Below are positions 35,140 to 47,833 of a stretch of 64,000 bases of DNA, piece after piece (the stretch's first letter is position 1; each line of letters opens with the position of its first letter). The stretch is from Schizophyllum amplum (taxonomy: Eukaryota; Basidiomycota; Agaricomycetes; Agaricales; Schizophyllaceae). The notes under the pieces were generated by a model. It worked only from the letters and a program-made list of their open reading frames with translations, was not told where the DNA came from and did no database searches. Position numbers and translations under genes: made by a program. The stretch spans positions 248,001 to 312,000 of the forward strand of contig VDMD01000034.1 of the NCBI GenBank assembly GCA_007026445.1, given 5' to 3'.

Positions 35140-38100
35140 TTAGATACTCCGGCAGATTTGGCAGTCAAAGTCAAGGTTATCTCGGAAGATCGCCGCTGGG
35201 AGGGGAAGTCAGCGACATGGCTACAGCAGCAAGGACAAAGGACGTACGGAGAGCGATGAGCGCGACAAGGAATGCCACCACCAGGATGTAGAACAGGGAG
35301 TACTTGATGACCTGCGATGGCTATGAGTGAATGGAAGACACGACGTCGCATGCAACTCACAATCCACCGTCTTTGCCGCTTCTGCTTGGTAGAGAACAGA
35401 GGCTGCCTAATCTGCTTCGACGGTCGCAACCAGACTGAAACGCGGTCAGCAAAATGTCTTGATCTTGCACGCAAAGCACTCACAAAGCATCGTTGAATGT
35501 ATCGAGTTGAAGAACGGCAGCAGCAGCGGCACCGTCAAGATGATGAGCAGCAGGTGGCCCAGCAGGAAGTCCGACGTCCACAACGACATCTCCACGATCT
35601 TCACGATGAACTCACGCGCGGGCTGCGACATGGCCGAGGTACCCAGCCCGCGACCATACCACTGACCCGTCCACCACGCGCGGTTCGTCTCGTCGTGCTT
35701 GTATTCACGCGTGAGGAAGACTGCAATGAGGATCTTCTGGATCGCACGCTGCACCGCGATGATGGCGATGACACCGAGGACGGCATGTGAGGCGTCCCAG
35801 AGCTCGAGGAACCACTGAAGGCATAGTTAGCAAGCTGGTCAAGACGAAGAAGCCGTATAAACGACGTACGAAGAACTCGAAGAACGTGAGCATGCCAATG
35901 AGCGCAGCACCGTGCGCCGCCGCCGCCATAACCGATCCAAACTTCTGCCATCCACTCATCATCGGACCCAGGAAGAGTGAGATAAAGAACAGCGAAACCA
36001 GCACCGCTGCGTTCCACACCGTCGGCCCGACCGCAATGAGCAGAATCCGAAGCAGCGGGCTTGGTGGCGTCCTGCCCGTCTCATCGGGGAACGACTTGAC
36101 GAACATATACGCGATGACGAAGATCGTGCTCGCGCCCAGCGGCCACAGGATCTCTGAGAAGATCACGTTCCGCCACGGCGCGCGCGGGACGTCGCTCGAC
36201 AGCTTCTCCGACGGGTGCCCCAGCTTCTTCTTCTTGTACCCAGTAATCGCAGTGCGCGACAGCCTGCAGTATCCGTACCAACTGCTCGCCTTCGTGCGCG
36301 AGTTCCCGCGCGACATCCATCGCAGGAACTCGCGGTAGTCGATGATGAAGTCGGCGAACGAGAATTGATGCGGGTTGAACATGAAGGGCGCGATGCATAG
36401 GGAGAGGACGGAGAACCAGAAGTAGATGAGGTGCGGGATCCAGATGGCCATGGTCGCGTAGAGCAGGAGGAGCAGGTTACGCATGCCCATGTAGATGCTG
36501 GGCGGGGCGAATCGCGAGTAGAGGATGCTGAACGGTATCCGACTTGTCGCGAAACCACGACCCGTGGCGATGTAGCGCGCACCACCGAAGCTCATGTTGC
36601 TGAGCAGTGCCTGGGAGTAGATCTGCGTCGAGAAGACTTCGAAGATGGGCGACAATGACAAGAAATGCTTTCCAAGACGCAGCAAGGCCTTGCCCGTACC
36701 ACGCTCACAGAGCTCTAAAGCATTGGTTAGAGTATGTCTTTGATCGAACACAAAATCCAGCGTACCTTGTAAGAACAACGGCAAGAAGGCGATGAAGAAC
36801 ACCAAGAAAATAGAGATGATACTGCGCCGAATCCACTCGAAGACAGGGATGAGGTTGTAGCAACCGGCTTGACCACTGTAGACTTGACCACTGGAGTTGA
36901 TCTTGCAGATGAACAACTGCTTGTTCAACGTGCCGAGGTATAGCACTGCATACCAGTCAGCTTAATACAACGCATGGCCAGAGTATGGCACTCACAGGTG
37001 ACCATGAAGACCTGAATCGAGTAGATGACCAAGATGTTGTTCATGTGGAAACCCGCATGTGCGTAGTAGAACGTCAAAAACCGGTCGATCGGCAGTTGCG
37101 TGCCCAGGTAGTAGTACTCCCGACTCAGCAGCTGCTCGCCCATACCCGTGCCATCTTCGTCTGGAAATTCAAGATGGTGCCGAACCCAAGGTCACGGCCC
37201 TTCCCGCACTGGTAGTACTCCATGTGCTTGATGCGCCCCCGCGAGAATGGCTGTCATACCGGCGAAGATATCCTCGTTGAGATGCAGCCCTTCTGCGCCT
37301 TCGACACACCACCGCGCGTGGTCATGAAGGTCGCGTTCAGGAAATCAGGATGCCCGTAGTGCAGCTTGCCGCCGATCCAGGCGAGCGCGCGCGCCGTGAT
37401 CGTACCGAACGTCTGTTCTTTGCCGGCAGCGATGTCACCGAGAATGCCGATGTTCTCCGAGAAGATGTACTCGCGGGAGCCCAGAATGGCGACGGGCGCC
37501 TTGTTGAACTCCTTGTGGCCCCACTGCGCGTACGGACTCTGACTCGACACGGAGTACTCCTCGAACTCGCCAAGGACGTTGCGGATCTTCAGACACTCCT
37601 CGAGGTAGTTGTCCTGGTTGGCGTCGATGACCTGGATGTACTCGCCGCGGTAGAAGATGATGGCGTGGTTCTGATTGTCGGACTTGCCGTCACCGAGAAT
37701 CGGGTTACCGGGCAGCTCGATGCGGAACTTGGGCTTGCGACGACCGGTGCGCTCGTCCAACTCCGAATGACCGTCGATGAGCGTCGAAAACAGCTTTACC
37801 TCGTCTGTCTTGTTCGGACCAGGCTCTTCGTCGAGGTAAGCATCTGCAGGTCAGGGTAGGCGCGCAGAAGGAATTCCGCGTTCTCTTGTTCCTCCTTGTT
37901 GAACTTGGAGTACCGCTGCATGGAGATGACGAACTTGAACTTCCGACGCGACATGCGCTCGAGCTCGCGCTCCAGGCGCTCCGTGTTACCGCCAAACGCA
38001 TGCACAACGTCGGGGTTCTCGACGCGGTAGAGTAGCTTGATCGCCTTCGAATAGTTCATCATGCCGGACACCGTGCGGTACAGCGTCTGCGCGCGCAGGG

Positions 38101-40857
38101 ATGCCCAGATACGAGTGCGCAGCGTGTACTCTGGCGAGGAGGTCTTGAACCCGATGCAGTAGAATGGCAGTCGTCCGTCCTCGCGCGCTTCTCGTCCGCC
38201 ATGTCCCCAGACTCCTCAGCCAAGATCTTGGTATCCTTGACGAAGTTGTCCCACTCGACCGGGTGCAACTGCTTGAGGTACTCCAACAGCGTAACGCGGG
38301 TGTTCTGGTCCTCCTCGCGGATGATCTCGCGCAAACTGAGCAGGATCTTCTCTGAGTAATGGGGAACGAGGACCGTAAACGTGGGCATGGCGTCGATGGG
38401 CAGGGGTTCCGGCAAGGCGGTCGTCAAGGAAGATGCGAAGAAGGATATCCGACGCTCGGCTTCACCACCAGGAGGGAAGAACGAGCCAGGCTTGGAGTTG
38501 TTCTGGTGCGTGAAGAACGGTGGTGCCCTCAGCGTGCGCCGACCGTCGGGCCCATCGACCTGGTGGTACAGTAGCCGTTGTACGTGCTCGATGGAAAGGA
38601 GATGCTCGCGATACATGGAGATGATGACCGCATTCCATATTTGCGAGACGAGGACCTGGTGCGAAGTCAGATATACAATCAAAGGATAAAGGACATCTCC
38701 GTACCTTCGGTTTGTACTTGACCTCCATCTCGGCCGTCGCAAGGAGCTTGGCGTAATACGCTTGGGCATACGCGTGAAGATCTCCGTCCATGGTGTCCAG
38801 ATCGAGATACCCAGCTTGAATGCGCGAACCATAGAGAAGATGACCAGCCAGATGATGTACCACAGATACGTGTCCAGGAAGAACAGCACCAAATCCATCA
38901 CATACATGATCGCCAGCGCGAACGGAACCTGGTTCGTGCACAGCGCGCTGCCGAATATTGCATCGCTACAGCCCTGCACCTTCGTCCGCGCCATGACTGC
39001 CACCGGGCTAGAGAAGGATGACGTCAAGAAGAAGTACGACTCCGTATATTTGCAGCCGAAGACGAGCAGCCAGAGCATGATACTGGCGATGCGCGAGGTG
39101 CGCTTCATCTCCGGGTACGAGGCCGTGAAGGTCTGCGACGCCATGTGTTTCCTTGACTTGCCAGCCACGCGATCGCCGAACATGCGCCCGGATGGAATGA
39201 TGGCGAATACGAGCGTGGCGACTACAGAGACGAAGAACTGGACGATGGCGACAATAAGTGGCACCTGACCAATGTCCGTTCGTCCGTCAATCATAGCGAT
39301 GTAGAACGTGGGACCGGCAGTGAGCGCGAGGATGACCAGTAAAAGATGAGCCGAGTGGTGAGATGCGAGGCGTTGTTCCATGTTGTCGGGATGTACGTGT
39401 ACTCGGCGATTGTGGCACCGATCATGATGATAGTCGACACCGCACCACCGAGAGCAGTCGCCGACCAGGTCATCTCGGGCGAAGGATCGAGCTTGCCCTT
39501 CGGCGCGTAGACTCGCGGAGAGTTGAAAGCCGTGTAGAAGAAGTAAACCGCGACGTGAAGGATCCATATACGGTTGAAGTTGACGAGGAGATGTGCTGTG
39601 GAGCGCTTCTCGAAGAACGTCTTGAAGAAGACACGGTTCCACTCGATCTTGGAGAACTTCATGAAGCGCTGGGCGGGAGGCACATCGACCAGGCGCGTCT
39701 GCAGGGGATCAGCAGTTGTTCGGATTTCGCATTGCATTGCTCACATTATCCGACAGGACGATCTTGGCGAGACCTTCGGGATACCAGAATAACTGATTGA
39801 CATCGTCGTATCCAGTGATCTGTTCGTGATCCTTCTCCCGTTTGACCTGCTTCCCGTCGACCACTTCGTACACCTGCTCACGTAGGAAGCGATACAACGG
39901 CTTGATGACAGCCTGCATGTAAAGCCCTTCCGGTACGGGATCCATGCGGTTCTGGCACTCGGGACTCCTGTAGTAGTCGTCCGCACACTTGAATATGAAG
40001 CATAGACACTCCGGTGCCAGCCGAATGTTGCCTGCCTCGCCCCAGCAAAGGAGAAATAGCGCAACTTGGCGAAGACGGTCGTACTGGCTCATGTTGTTCA
40101 TAGCGTTGCGCCAGCGGTTGAGAGCGCTGTCGAGCGACTTTGTCTTCGTTGCGCCCTTGATCGTCTTCAGGCGCTGGAGACCCGGGTTGTTGGTAGCCCC
40201 GACGGCGTCATCAAGGTTGAGCTGCGCAGCAAAGTACCACTTCCGGTAGTTCGCATGCTGGCCGCCAATATAGTCCGCGTGAAGGGTGAGCAGGGCCTGA
40301 TTAGGTGTCATGCGCGAGGCGCGCGAGTCCAGGAGATGCATCATGAAGTCGAACTGCGTTTCGTCAGCAGAGGTACCGTCGCAGCAAGCCTGTGCAACGC
40401 ACCGTATTCCGCATAGAGTCGCGCTGGAAGCCGAACTTTTGAGTGAGGTCCAAAAAGATGTCCTCAATCTCCTCCGTAGACATGGGGATCTGGCGGTCGA
40501 CCGACCAAGCGGGATAAGGCTCATTGGAGCCAATGCCGGGGTCGGCGAATGGCGAGATGCTGGGGACGCTTGCGCGCGAGTCTACGGAGGCTGCATACTC
40601 GCGGCCTCCGTATGGGTCGCCCTCGAAGCTGCCTGTGCGTGAAGTGAGTAGGAGGGATCGGGTGAGAGTCCAAGCGACGCACCATTTCTGTCGCTGTAGC
40701 CGGCACTGCCGGCGAGTCTGGTGGTGCTCCCGTAGGACTGGCTCATGTCCGCGTCCGAGTCGTAAGGCCTTGGTCCGGGGCCAGGCTGCTGGCCATAGGG
40801 TCCCCTGTTGGGCGGTTGCGGATCGAATGGGTTCCTGCCATATCCAGGGCCGGACAT
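35140..40857 (-). CDS. FKS1: 1,3-beta-glucan synthase catalytic subunit
   Basis: The multi-pass plasma-membrane enzyme that makes the main cell-wall glucan from UDP-glucose; target of echinocandins. The start at 40857 gives a disordered Gly/Pro/Gln-rich N-terminus, [20 protein letters not shown]. Family blocks follow: [43 protein letters not shown], a membrane region, then [21 protein letters not shown] glycosyltransferase segments, [48 protein letters not shown] and [20 protein letters not shown]. The C-terminal membrane domain ends [13 protein letters not shown]. The protein should be about 1,770 residues. The conserved frame can be followed only by allowing missing bases near 37151, 37238 (two), 37288, 37841, 38170, 38755 and 39342. 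For an essential gene this points to assembly error. Confidence 0.95.
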
Positions 40858-41408
40858 GGCGCAGGCGGAGGGAAAGACTTGGTAAAGGTGCTAAAGAGCG
40901 ACGTAAAGAGAAGTGGGAGGCGGATTCGTCCACAAACAACGATGTCTGCCGAATTCCGGGTCGGTCGCCAGCGAGAGAGAACGGGCCTTGAAGACTGGGA
41001 ACAAGGTGTAAGCGTGACACCACCGTCGCCGTGACCCATCAGTCACAGGTGGCGCGTCAGCGTCGCAACCAACGAATTCGGGTTTCCCGACTTCGCACAA
41101 CGCAGTCCGACTGACCAAGCCGCACCTTCGGGTGGTCGCCTGGGACACAGAAGCTACTCACACACGGCCAACCTTCTCTTGCTGAGTTGCCACGAAAAAT
41201 CTGCAGCTCCTCGCGCTTGTCCGTTCTGTCCCCGCATCACGAAAATCTCCACGTTGTTGGTCCAAAATACGTACGCCGTCAGATGAAAATTGACCGCAGC
41301 AATCATCTCCATACAGCAGGTCTTGTTCGACTTGCATCAAGCCTCCCGGTGACCGGTCACCTTGACGTTATCGAAGGCCATCACAGAGCCGCAGAGTAAC
41401 AACAAGCC
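40858..41408. other. Intergenic region upstream of FKS1
   Basis: The promoter region of the glucan synthase gene should lie here. Only short frames without recognisable motifs are present. Confidence 0.5.
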
Positions 41409-41778
41409 TTAGTCTTCGCCTCTTGTCCACAACCGCGCAAGGAGCTCTGGGACATACCCACGATTTCTGAATTCTAGAGGAGCTTGACTGACATCCGCGT
41501 GAGCATGGGCAAACTCAACTGGTGCCAGTTGAACCTCTGCGAGAGGAATCGGCTTGTACAACGTCTTCCACGGTGCTAGTATACACAAAGCCATGTACCA
41601 TCCCTCTATCTCCACCCTCCCCACTCGTCGCGACCCCCAGCTGCAGTAGATGCAGCCAATATTTAGGCATATGATGGCGCGCGCGCCGCCTGTGTTGAAC
41701 AGCGCCCTTTCCCTTGAGATCGCCGTACTTAAACCGTCGTGGCCACATGTAGACCATCACCGTCATCGTAGAGTGCAT
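41409..41778 (-). CDS. Hypothetical small protein, doubtful
   Basis: Two overlapping minus-strand frames could form one product if a base is missing near 41610: MHSTMTVMVYMWPRRFKYGD to WLHLLQLGVATS, then EIEGWYMALCILAPWKTLYK, AEVQLAPVEFAHAHADVSQA and PLEFRNRGYVPELLARL, ending at 41409. The second half has an amino-acid make-up that looks protein-like (mixed hydrophobic and charged residues, few Ser/Arg runs), but I do not recognise it. It ends only about 450 bases before the C1-THF gene's stop side. It may be a fragment of a larger gene or chance. Confidence 0.3.
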
Positions 41779-41855
41779 CGGGGGACTACCTGATGAAGAT
41801 AGCGGGCCATGTGTTTGCAGTTCGTTGAGAACCTCTGAGAATCATTATCGTCCAT

Positions 41856-44800
41856 CTAGAAGAGCCCGACGACTTTGCCCGTCTCCGGGTCGAGTCCGAC
41901 CTCCCAGAAGCCTGCGTAAAGGTTAGCAGGGTGTCAGAAAGGAAGAGCAGAGAGAGCGAAGGATGGAGAGGGGAAGGGTGGCGCGGGGAGAATGAGTGTC
42001 GTTAGGCTTACCAGGGCGCGTCCCGAGACCCGGCATGGTCTGCATGTCGCCGAGGAGCGGGTACAGGAAGCCTGCGCCGGCGGATAGGCGGACGGCCCGG
42101 ATGGGCACGGTAAACCCAGTCGGCACGCCCTTCAACTTCGGGTCGTGCGAGAACGAGTACTGCGTCTTCGCCATGCAGACTGCCAATGCCTGTCAGCACC
42201 GAGCCCACATCGACCCCAACAAGCAGACGTACTGGGAAGCGCACTGTACCCCTGCCGCGAGTAGGTATCCACCTGCTTCTGCGCCAGCTCGCTGAGCTGA
42301 ATGCCGTCCGCACCATAGATATCCTTGCAGATGATCTCGATCTTTTTCTCGATCGGCAAGTCCAAGTCGTAGAGGAACTTGAAACCGGAGTCGCCCTCGC
42401 ACGTCTCGATAACCGCCTCCGCGAGCGCGCGGGCGCCCTTGCCGCCCTCAGCCCAGTGGTTGCTCACCACCGCCGCGTCTGCGCCCGCCGCAAGCGCCTC
42501 CTGACGCACCAACTCCAGCTCCGCCGGCGTGTCCGACCTGCGGCGCATCAGTCAGCCTTGGGCCTTACAAACGCATACACAGCAAAAAGTGACTTACGCG
42601 AACTGGTTAATCGCCACGATCACCTTGATCCCGAACTTGCGCGAGTTCTCGATGTGCTTGGCGAGGTTCTTGCAGCCCTCCTTGAGCGTCGCAAGGTCCT
42701 CCTTGGTGTACGTGTCCGCAAGCGCCTTGCCCGGCGACACGTCCGGCCCGCCACCATGCATCTTAAGCGCACGCGTCGTTGCCACGATCACCGTCGCGTC
42801 CGGCTTCAGCCCGCTCACCCTGCACTTGATGTTGCAGAACTTCTCCATGCCCATGTCCGCGCCGAACCCGCCCTCCGTGAGCACATACCCCACGCGCGAT
42901 GCCTCGTCGCCCTCCTCGGTACCCGCGAGCTTCAGCGCGACCTGGTCGGCGAGGATGGACGAGTTGCCGTGCGCGATGTTCGCGAAGGGGCCGGCGTGCA
43001 CGAAGACGGGCGTGCCCTGCAGCGTCTGCATCAGGTTTGGCTTGATCGCGTCCTTGAGGAGGACGGCGAGAGCGCCGGAGACACCGATGTCGTCGGCCGT
43101 GACTGGCTCGCCCTGCTTGCTCGTCGCGACGACCATCTTGCCGAGGCGATCGCGCATGTCTTGCAGGCCGGTAGTGAGCGCGAGGACAGCCATGCACTCA
43201 CTGGCAACCGCGATGTCGAAGGCCGCCTCGCGAGTGTGGCCCTGCTCCGTCGCTGCCTGACCAATCGTGATCTTCCGCAAGTACCGGTCATTGGTGTCGA
43301 GCACGCGGTTCCAGGTGATGGTGTCCTTGTCGATGTCAAGGCGGGCAAAGCGAGTGATCTCCTCAGGCGTGAGGTCATTCGGGTCCGTCTTGGTGATGCC
43401 GAGCTTCTCCAGACGCTTGAACATGAGCGGCGCAAACTCGCGCTTGCCCTTCTTCGTCGGCACGAGACGGCTGTACAAAGCCTTGTCCGTCTGGGTGGAC
43501 TCGTGGAAAATGCGGGCATCGAGCGCGGCTGCCAGCAGGTTGTTGGCAGCCGTGACAGCGTGGATGTCTCCCGTCAAGTGAAGGTTGAACTACACACCAT
43601 GCTCAGCAATGCATCGCACGCCAGTCAAAGATGTGCGCACCTCGTCCATAGGAATGACCTGACTGTATCCGCCACCTGCCGCACCTCCCTTGATGCCGAA
43701 CGTGGGACCCTGGCTAGGCTGGCGCACGCAAGCAAATGCCGGGCGTCCAAGTTCTGCACCGAGCGCCTGCGCAAGACCAATCGTCGTTGTAGACTTGCCT
43801 TCACCCAAAGGTGTAGGTGTGATACTGAAACCGTCCATGAGTAACGTTGATCGAGCACAAGTAGCCTGCGAACTAACCCAGCAATGACAATGTACTTGCC
43901 ATCCTTCCGGTGCGCCAGACGCTCCAAAACGGAGAGGTCCACCTTAGCCTTGTACTGCCCATAGCTCTCAAGCTCGCTGGGCAAAAGACCAATCTCCTGC
44001 GCAAGCGTCGTCACAGGTTTCGGCGTCTGTGCCATCGAGATCTCCACGTCCGTCGGGACCTTCTCCAGCACCTCGAGCTTAAGCGGCTTGAGCTTGCGCG
44101 ACCGCGCCTTCTCCCAGAGGCGCTCCGCAGAGATGAAGGTGTTGTCCATGAGCATAGCCACAGTCATCGGGCCCACGCCGCCGGGGACGGGAGTGATGTG
44201 CGAGGCGGCCTGAGAGGCGGCGCCAAACTCGAAGTCGCCGACCATGCGCTGGCCGCTCTTCTTTGTCTCGTCGGGGACGTAGTTGATGCCAACATCTATA
44301 ACGACGGCGCCGGGCTTGATCCAGGATCCCTTGACGTATTCGGCCTTGCCTACAGCGGAAACAACGATGTCGGCGTTTTTCACCTGCGGAGGATTAGAGG
44401 ATGGAGTAGAATCGTTATGGAAGACGCACAATGGACTCGATGTTCTTGGTGCGGCTATGACACTGGGTGACCGTGGCATCCTTGTTCCTCAGCATCGAGG
44501 CGACGGGGCTGCCGACAATGTCGCTGCGACCAAGGACTACTGCATTAGCGCCGGAAATTTCGACACCAGTGGTCTCGAGCAGGCGAATGACAGCGGAGGG
44601 CGTGCACGGGGCGAACAGGGGCTTGGAGTCGCGCGAAGAGAGATGACCGATGTTGTACGCATGAAATCTGTATACTGTGAGATGCGTTCCGGGCACACGA
44701 TCTATGTACATACCCGTCGACGTCCTTCTCTGGGCTGATCGCCTCCGTGACGGTGCGTTCACCGTGCGCACCAACGTGGGGCCCGAGGGGAAGCTGAACC

Positions 44801-45150
44801 AAGATACCGCTGACCGCCTCATCGGCGTTCAAACGTTGCACGACCTCAACGACCTCTTCCGTGGTCGCGCTCTCCGGAAGTGCGACGTGCTTGAATGCGA
44901 TGCCGACCTCCTGCGCGGCCTTGGACTTCATGCGCACATACACGGCCGAGTCCGGGCGCGCGCCGGCCTGCACGATGGCGAGCTGGGGCGTGAAGCGGGG
45001 AAAGCGGGCACGCATCGATGCGATCTTGGCCGCCACATCCTCGCGCACCGACCTGCGCGTGTTCAGAGACGCACTGGTAAAAATGTGTGCAACTCACTTC
45101 GCGATCGCGGTGCCGTCAATGATCTTCGCCGAACCTGCGTCCGTCGCCAT
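41856..45150 (-). CDS. ADE3: C1-tetrahydrofolate synthase, trifunctional
   Basis: One polypeptide with methylene-THF dehydrogenase, methenyl-THF cyclohydrolase and formate-THF ligase activities, supplying one-carbon units for purines and methionine. The N-terminal dehydrogenase/cyclohydrolase domain contains [52 protein letters not shown] and [16 protein letters not shown]. The ligase domain begins near residue 320 with [20 protein letters not shown] (nucleotide loop) and carries [54 protein letters not shown] and [12 protein letters not shown], ending GKVVGLF at 41856. Introns are few in the ligase domain and were placed without any frame break. The start at 45150 ([13 protein letters not shown]) gives the cytosolic form; an upstream in-frame ATG at 45207 would add a basic leader. 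The long plus-strand frame 42186-43844 is its mirror image. Confidence 0.95.
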
Positions 45151-46051
45151 CCTACGCGAAAGAAAAGAGAGGGAGCGGGCGAAGGGCCGCCATTGTCCGA
45201 GAGACATATGATCGGGCGCAGTTTGTTGGCGTTTGACTGAAGGCTCCGACGCTAGAGATAAGATGGGACCGCGGCGAGATAAGGAGGAGAACAAGGCGCG
45301 GCCAGTTGGCGATGTTTGTCCTTCTTATATGCAGGACAAATCCTCCGCCGTAGTCGAGGTGACTGACGCGATTGAGGGCACAGTTCTTCCGCTGCAGGCT
45401 GCCAGGAAACGCGCCGTTGAATCCTTCGGCCGATGCGCGGACAATTCGGAATGAGGAGAGACAGGCGCTCACTTTCTTCTAAGCCGCCTGACCCAAGGGG
45501 TGAGTGAACGCAGAACCTGCTCTATACAACGGGAGCGCACCAGCTGCATGCCGGGAAATTTTAATGAAGGAAGAAGGTCGGAGAAGACGTCGACGGGTCA
45601 GCGCCCGGACGCGTCGGACTCACCGGACCGCAACCGCGACGCGTCCCTCCCTCTCATCCTGCTCTCATCATGACTTTGACATTCCCAAGCTGCATCACTT
45701 CTTGTTCCTGTACGGTCTCGCAGTGTGGATAGCTTCAGTCAGCCGCTTATGGAAGACCAAGATGTCTTATTGCTGTAGAAGGGCCATCAGCTGCGCAGGC
45801 CTTTATGACCTCTTCGCGCCCATGCTCACCATACACAATTCACAGGCGGCGCGCTGAACCCTGGGTGAGCCTAGAAGATGTCATACGCACCTAGCCATAT
45901 GATCGTTGGACCTCACTCGTTTTTGGGCCACCTTTATGGACTTTATGACCGCCTCGTGTTCATTGTCCTACCCCGCCATTCGTCATGTTCGCCTATATCA
46001 AGCTCGACGTCTTTGCTCTCCAGTTATCAATCACACCCCACAAGAAACACA
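45151..46051. promoter_or_regulatory. Divergent region upstream of C1-THF synthase and MYND copy 2
   Basis: About 900 bases separate the two divergent starts. The half nearer 46052 contains the element GGACTTTATGACCGCCTCGT at 45938-45957 and a weaker CTTTATGACC at 45801-45810, which match the promoter of MYND copy 3. A plus-strand frame at 45504-45857 has no recognisable content. Confidence 0.5.
45938..45957 (+). promoter_or_regulatory. Shared MYND-family promoter element, copy 2
   Basis: GGACTTTATGACCGCCTCGT lies 94 bases before the MYND copy 2 start. The same 20 bases with one change are found upstream of copy 3. It could be a factor-binding site kept by selection or part of the duplicated unit. 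Confidence 0.5.
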
Positions 46052-47833
46052 ATGAGTGCCTCACAACTGTCGGCCTCCGAATCGAACGCGAGCTAGCCAA
46101 AGCCCACGGCTCAGGTTACCTTACCCTGCCTTCATCCTTCATACACTCTCGACTCTACAAGACAGCCCTACGCGGCCTAGACATGACCACCATTCCCGAG
46201 CAGAAGCCTTACACGGACGACGACTGGAAGAGCGTCTTGAAGGCCCTCGATGGCCTCTTCTCGTTCAATCACATCCTTGAAGCCGCCTTCAACAACGGGT
46301 CGCCGGCCAGCCGCGCCAAGATCATCAAGGATATCATACCTCGCGCTTGGGAGTGGATGCTGTTCTTTCACCCTGACTCGGGCGGGTACTGCGATGGCGA
46401 CAAGGACATGCTCACCGTAGCTGCAACGGGCTTTCACTGGACGGTTCTGGGCCTTGGGAACTCCGAAGAATGCTGCCTCCGCACTCTCATCGCCGTTATC
46501 TTTCGCCTGGTACGCCTACCGGAGGGCTGCGACGCTATGCGAGCTATACCAGGCTCGATACGGCCCATCTATAGTCTTTGGCGCGCTGCTTCCCGTCATG
46601 CATATAAGCCCATACCATACCTCGACGGGCTGGCGGCCTGCGCGATGACTGCCTGCTCCTATCTCTGCGCCGGTGTCGAAGAGAGCCCTGTACGCTTAGA
46701 ACTTGCGGACGAGGTGGCGTCTAGAGGTCCCACGGAAGGACAATATCTTAGCAAACGTCTGCGCACCCTGCTTGAAGAGCCGCATAATTTCGGAGACATC
46801 TTGAACCACACCCAGTTCGTTGCGCTCATTGTCGCGCACCGGGAGAAACCTCGACCTCATCTCCGGGGTGTGCTATGGCTCATCGGTGCCGCGATCCGCG
46901 CCACGGAAGGTCCTAGCGCGCAGCGATATGCGCAGGCTCTTGTGTCGCCCGCTGGCAAGGACATCCGCCACGAGCACATTAGGAGCTGTCTGCGCTTGCT
47001 CACCGACTTGCGATCAGAGCTGCACGGCGCAACTGATATCATCCGACTCGTCAAGAGCGGTATACTTCATGGCCTCTGGTCGACTCTGCACCAGTTTCCG
47101 ATGAGCACCCTCGGCGCCATGGTCGTGGAGAACCTGGACCACCTGTTCAAACCCGCGCTGATCTTCCCGTCGGTCGTCAAGGCCGTGCTTATGTCCTTTG
47201 CGCGCGATTCATTGGAGGTGCATGTGCCGGACCGCCTGGGGTTCGGGGCGTGGAACGATTTCGGTGCCCTGCTCTGCGAACGCATGCAAACCGCGACATT
47301 GTTGACGAAGAAGATCAAGGACATGCAGTACTGCCATAATAAAGAGGTATGGCTCCTTCTCTTGCTCAACGTTCACACCTTCACGAAATCTGTGCAGTGT
47401 CAATCCGCGGGTCAGCATCTGAGGCGTTGCCCGTGTGGCGACGCCTTCTACTGCTCCAAACCATGCCAGGCTGCGCACTGGTCTCAACACCGGGACCATT
47501 GTGATCAGCGTACGTTCGCCTCGCCGCCCCCTTTAGTGGCAGTCCCGACTCACCTCCACCCCAGTGCTCCTCACAGAGGTTCCCGTCCACAGCACCGCCC
47601 GCCAATTCGACTGGTATTTCATCCGCCACTGCGCGCGCGAGGATGCGCGGAGAATGCTGCACCTTGGAGGGGATTGTGACGCGGTGGTAGTCGATTACAC
47701 GAATGCAATGGGGGAGGGGGACACGGTGCAGTGGTTGGATACGCAGTCCAATGCGCGGAAGACCATCGTGAGCGCGAAGATCGCGATGGGCCGTATGATT
47801 ACCATTGCGGTCTTTGGTAGAGTGCACTTGTAG
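46052..47833 (+). CDS. MYND zinc-finger protein, copy 2
   Basis: This is the best preserved copy. By comparison with copy 3 the start is ATG at 46052 (MSASQLSA), with one base missing near 46085 before RIERELAKAHGSGYLTLPSSF; an open frame also extends upstream to 45985 but would begin inside the promoter. The helical region includes SRLYKTALRGLDMTTIPEQK, DDWKSVLKALDGLFSFNHI, DIIPRAWEWMLFFHPDSGG, RLEGCD-like turns, DIIRLVKSGILHGLWSTLHQ and PALIFPSVVKAVLMSFARD. The finger (47332-47502, split by one intron after YCHNKE) is C-x4-C-x9-C-x-C-x5-C-x3-C-x7-H-x3-C, with RRCPCGDAFYCSKPCQ. After a second intron the tail STARQFDWYFIRHCARED runs to a stop at 47833. Function unknown; MYND fingers usually mediate protein binding. 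Confidence 0.85.

Noticed and set aside
42186..43844. Plus-strand frame of 552 codons
   Set aside because: It is antisense to the ligase domain of C1-THF synthase, which is conserved throughout; the frame is Arg/Leu/His-rich as expected for the mirror of GC-rich coding DNA.
45504..45857. Plus-strand frame of 117 codons before MYND copy 2
   Set aside because: Runs of Arg and no domain-like pattern; lies in the divergent promoter region.
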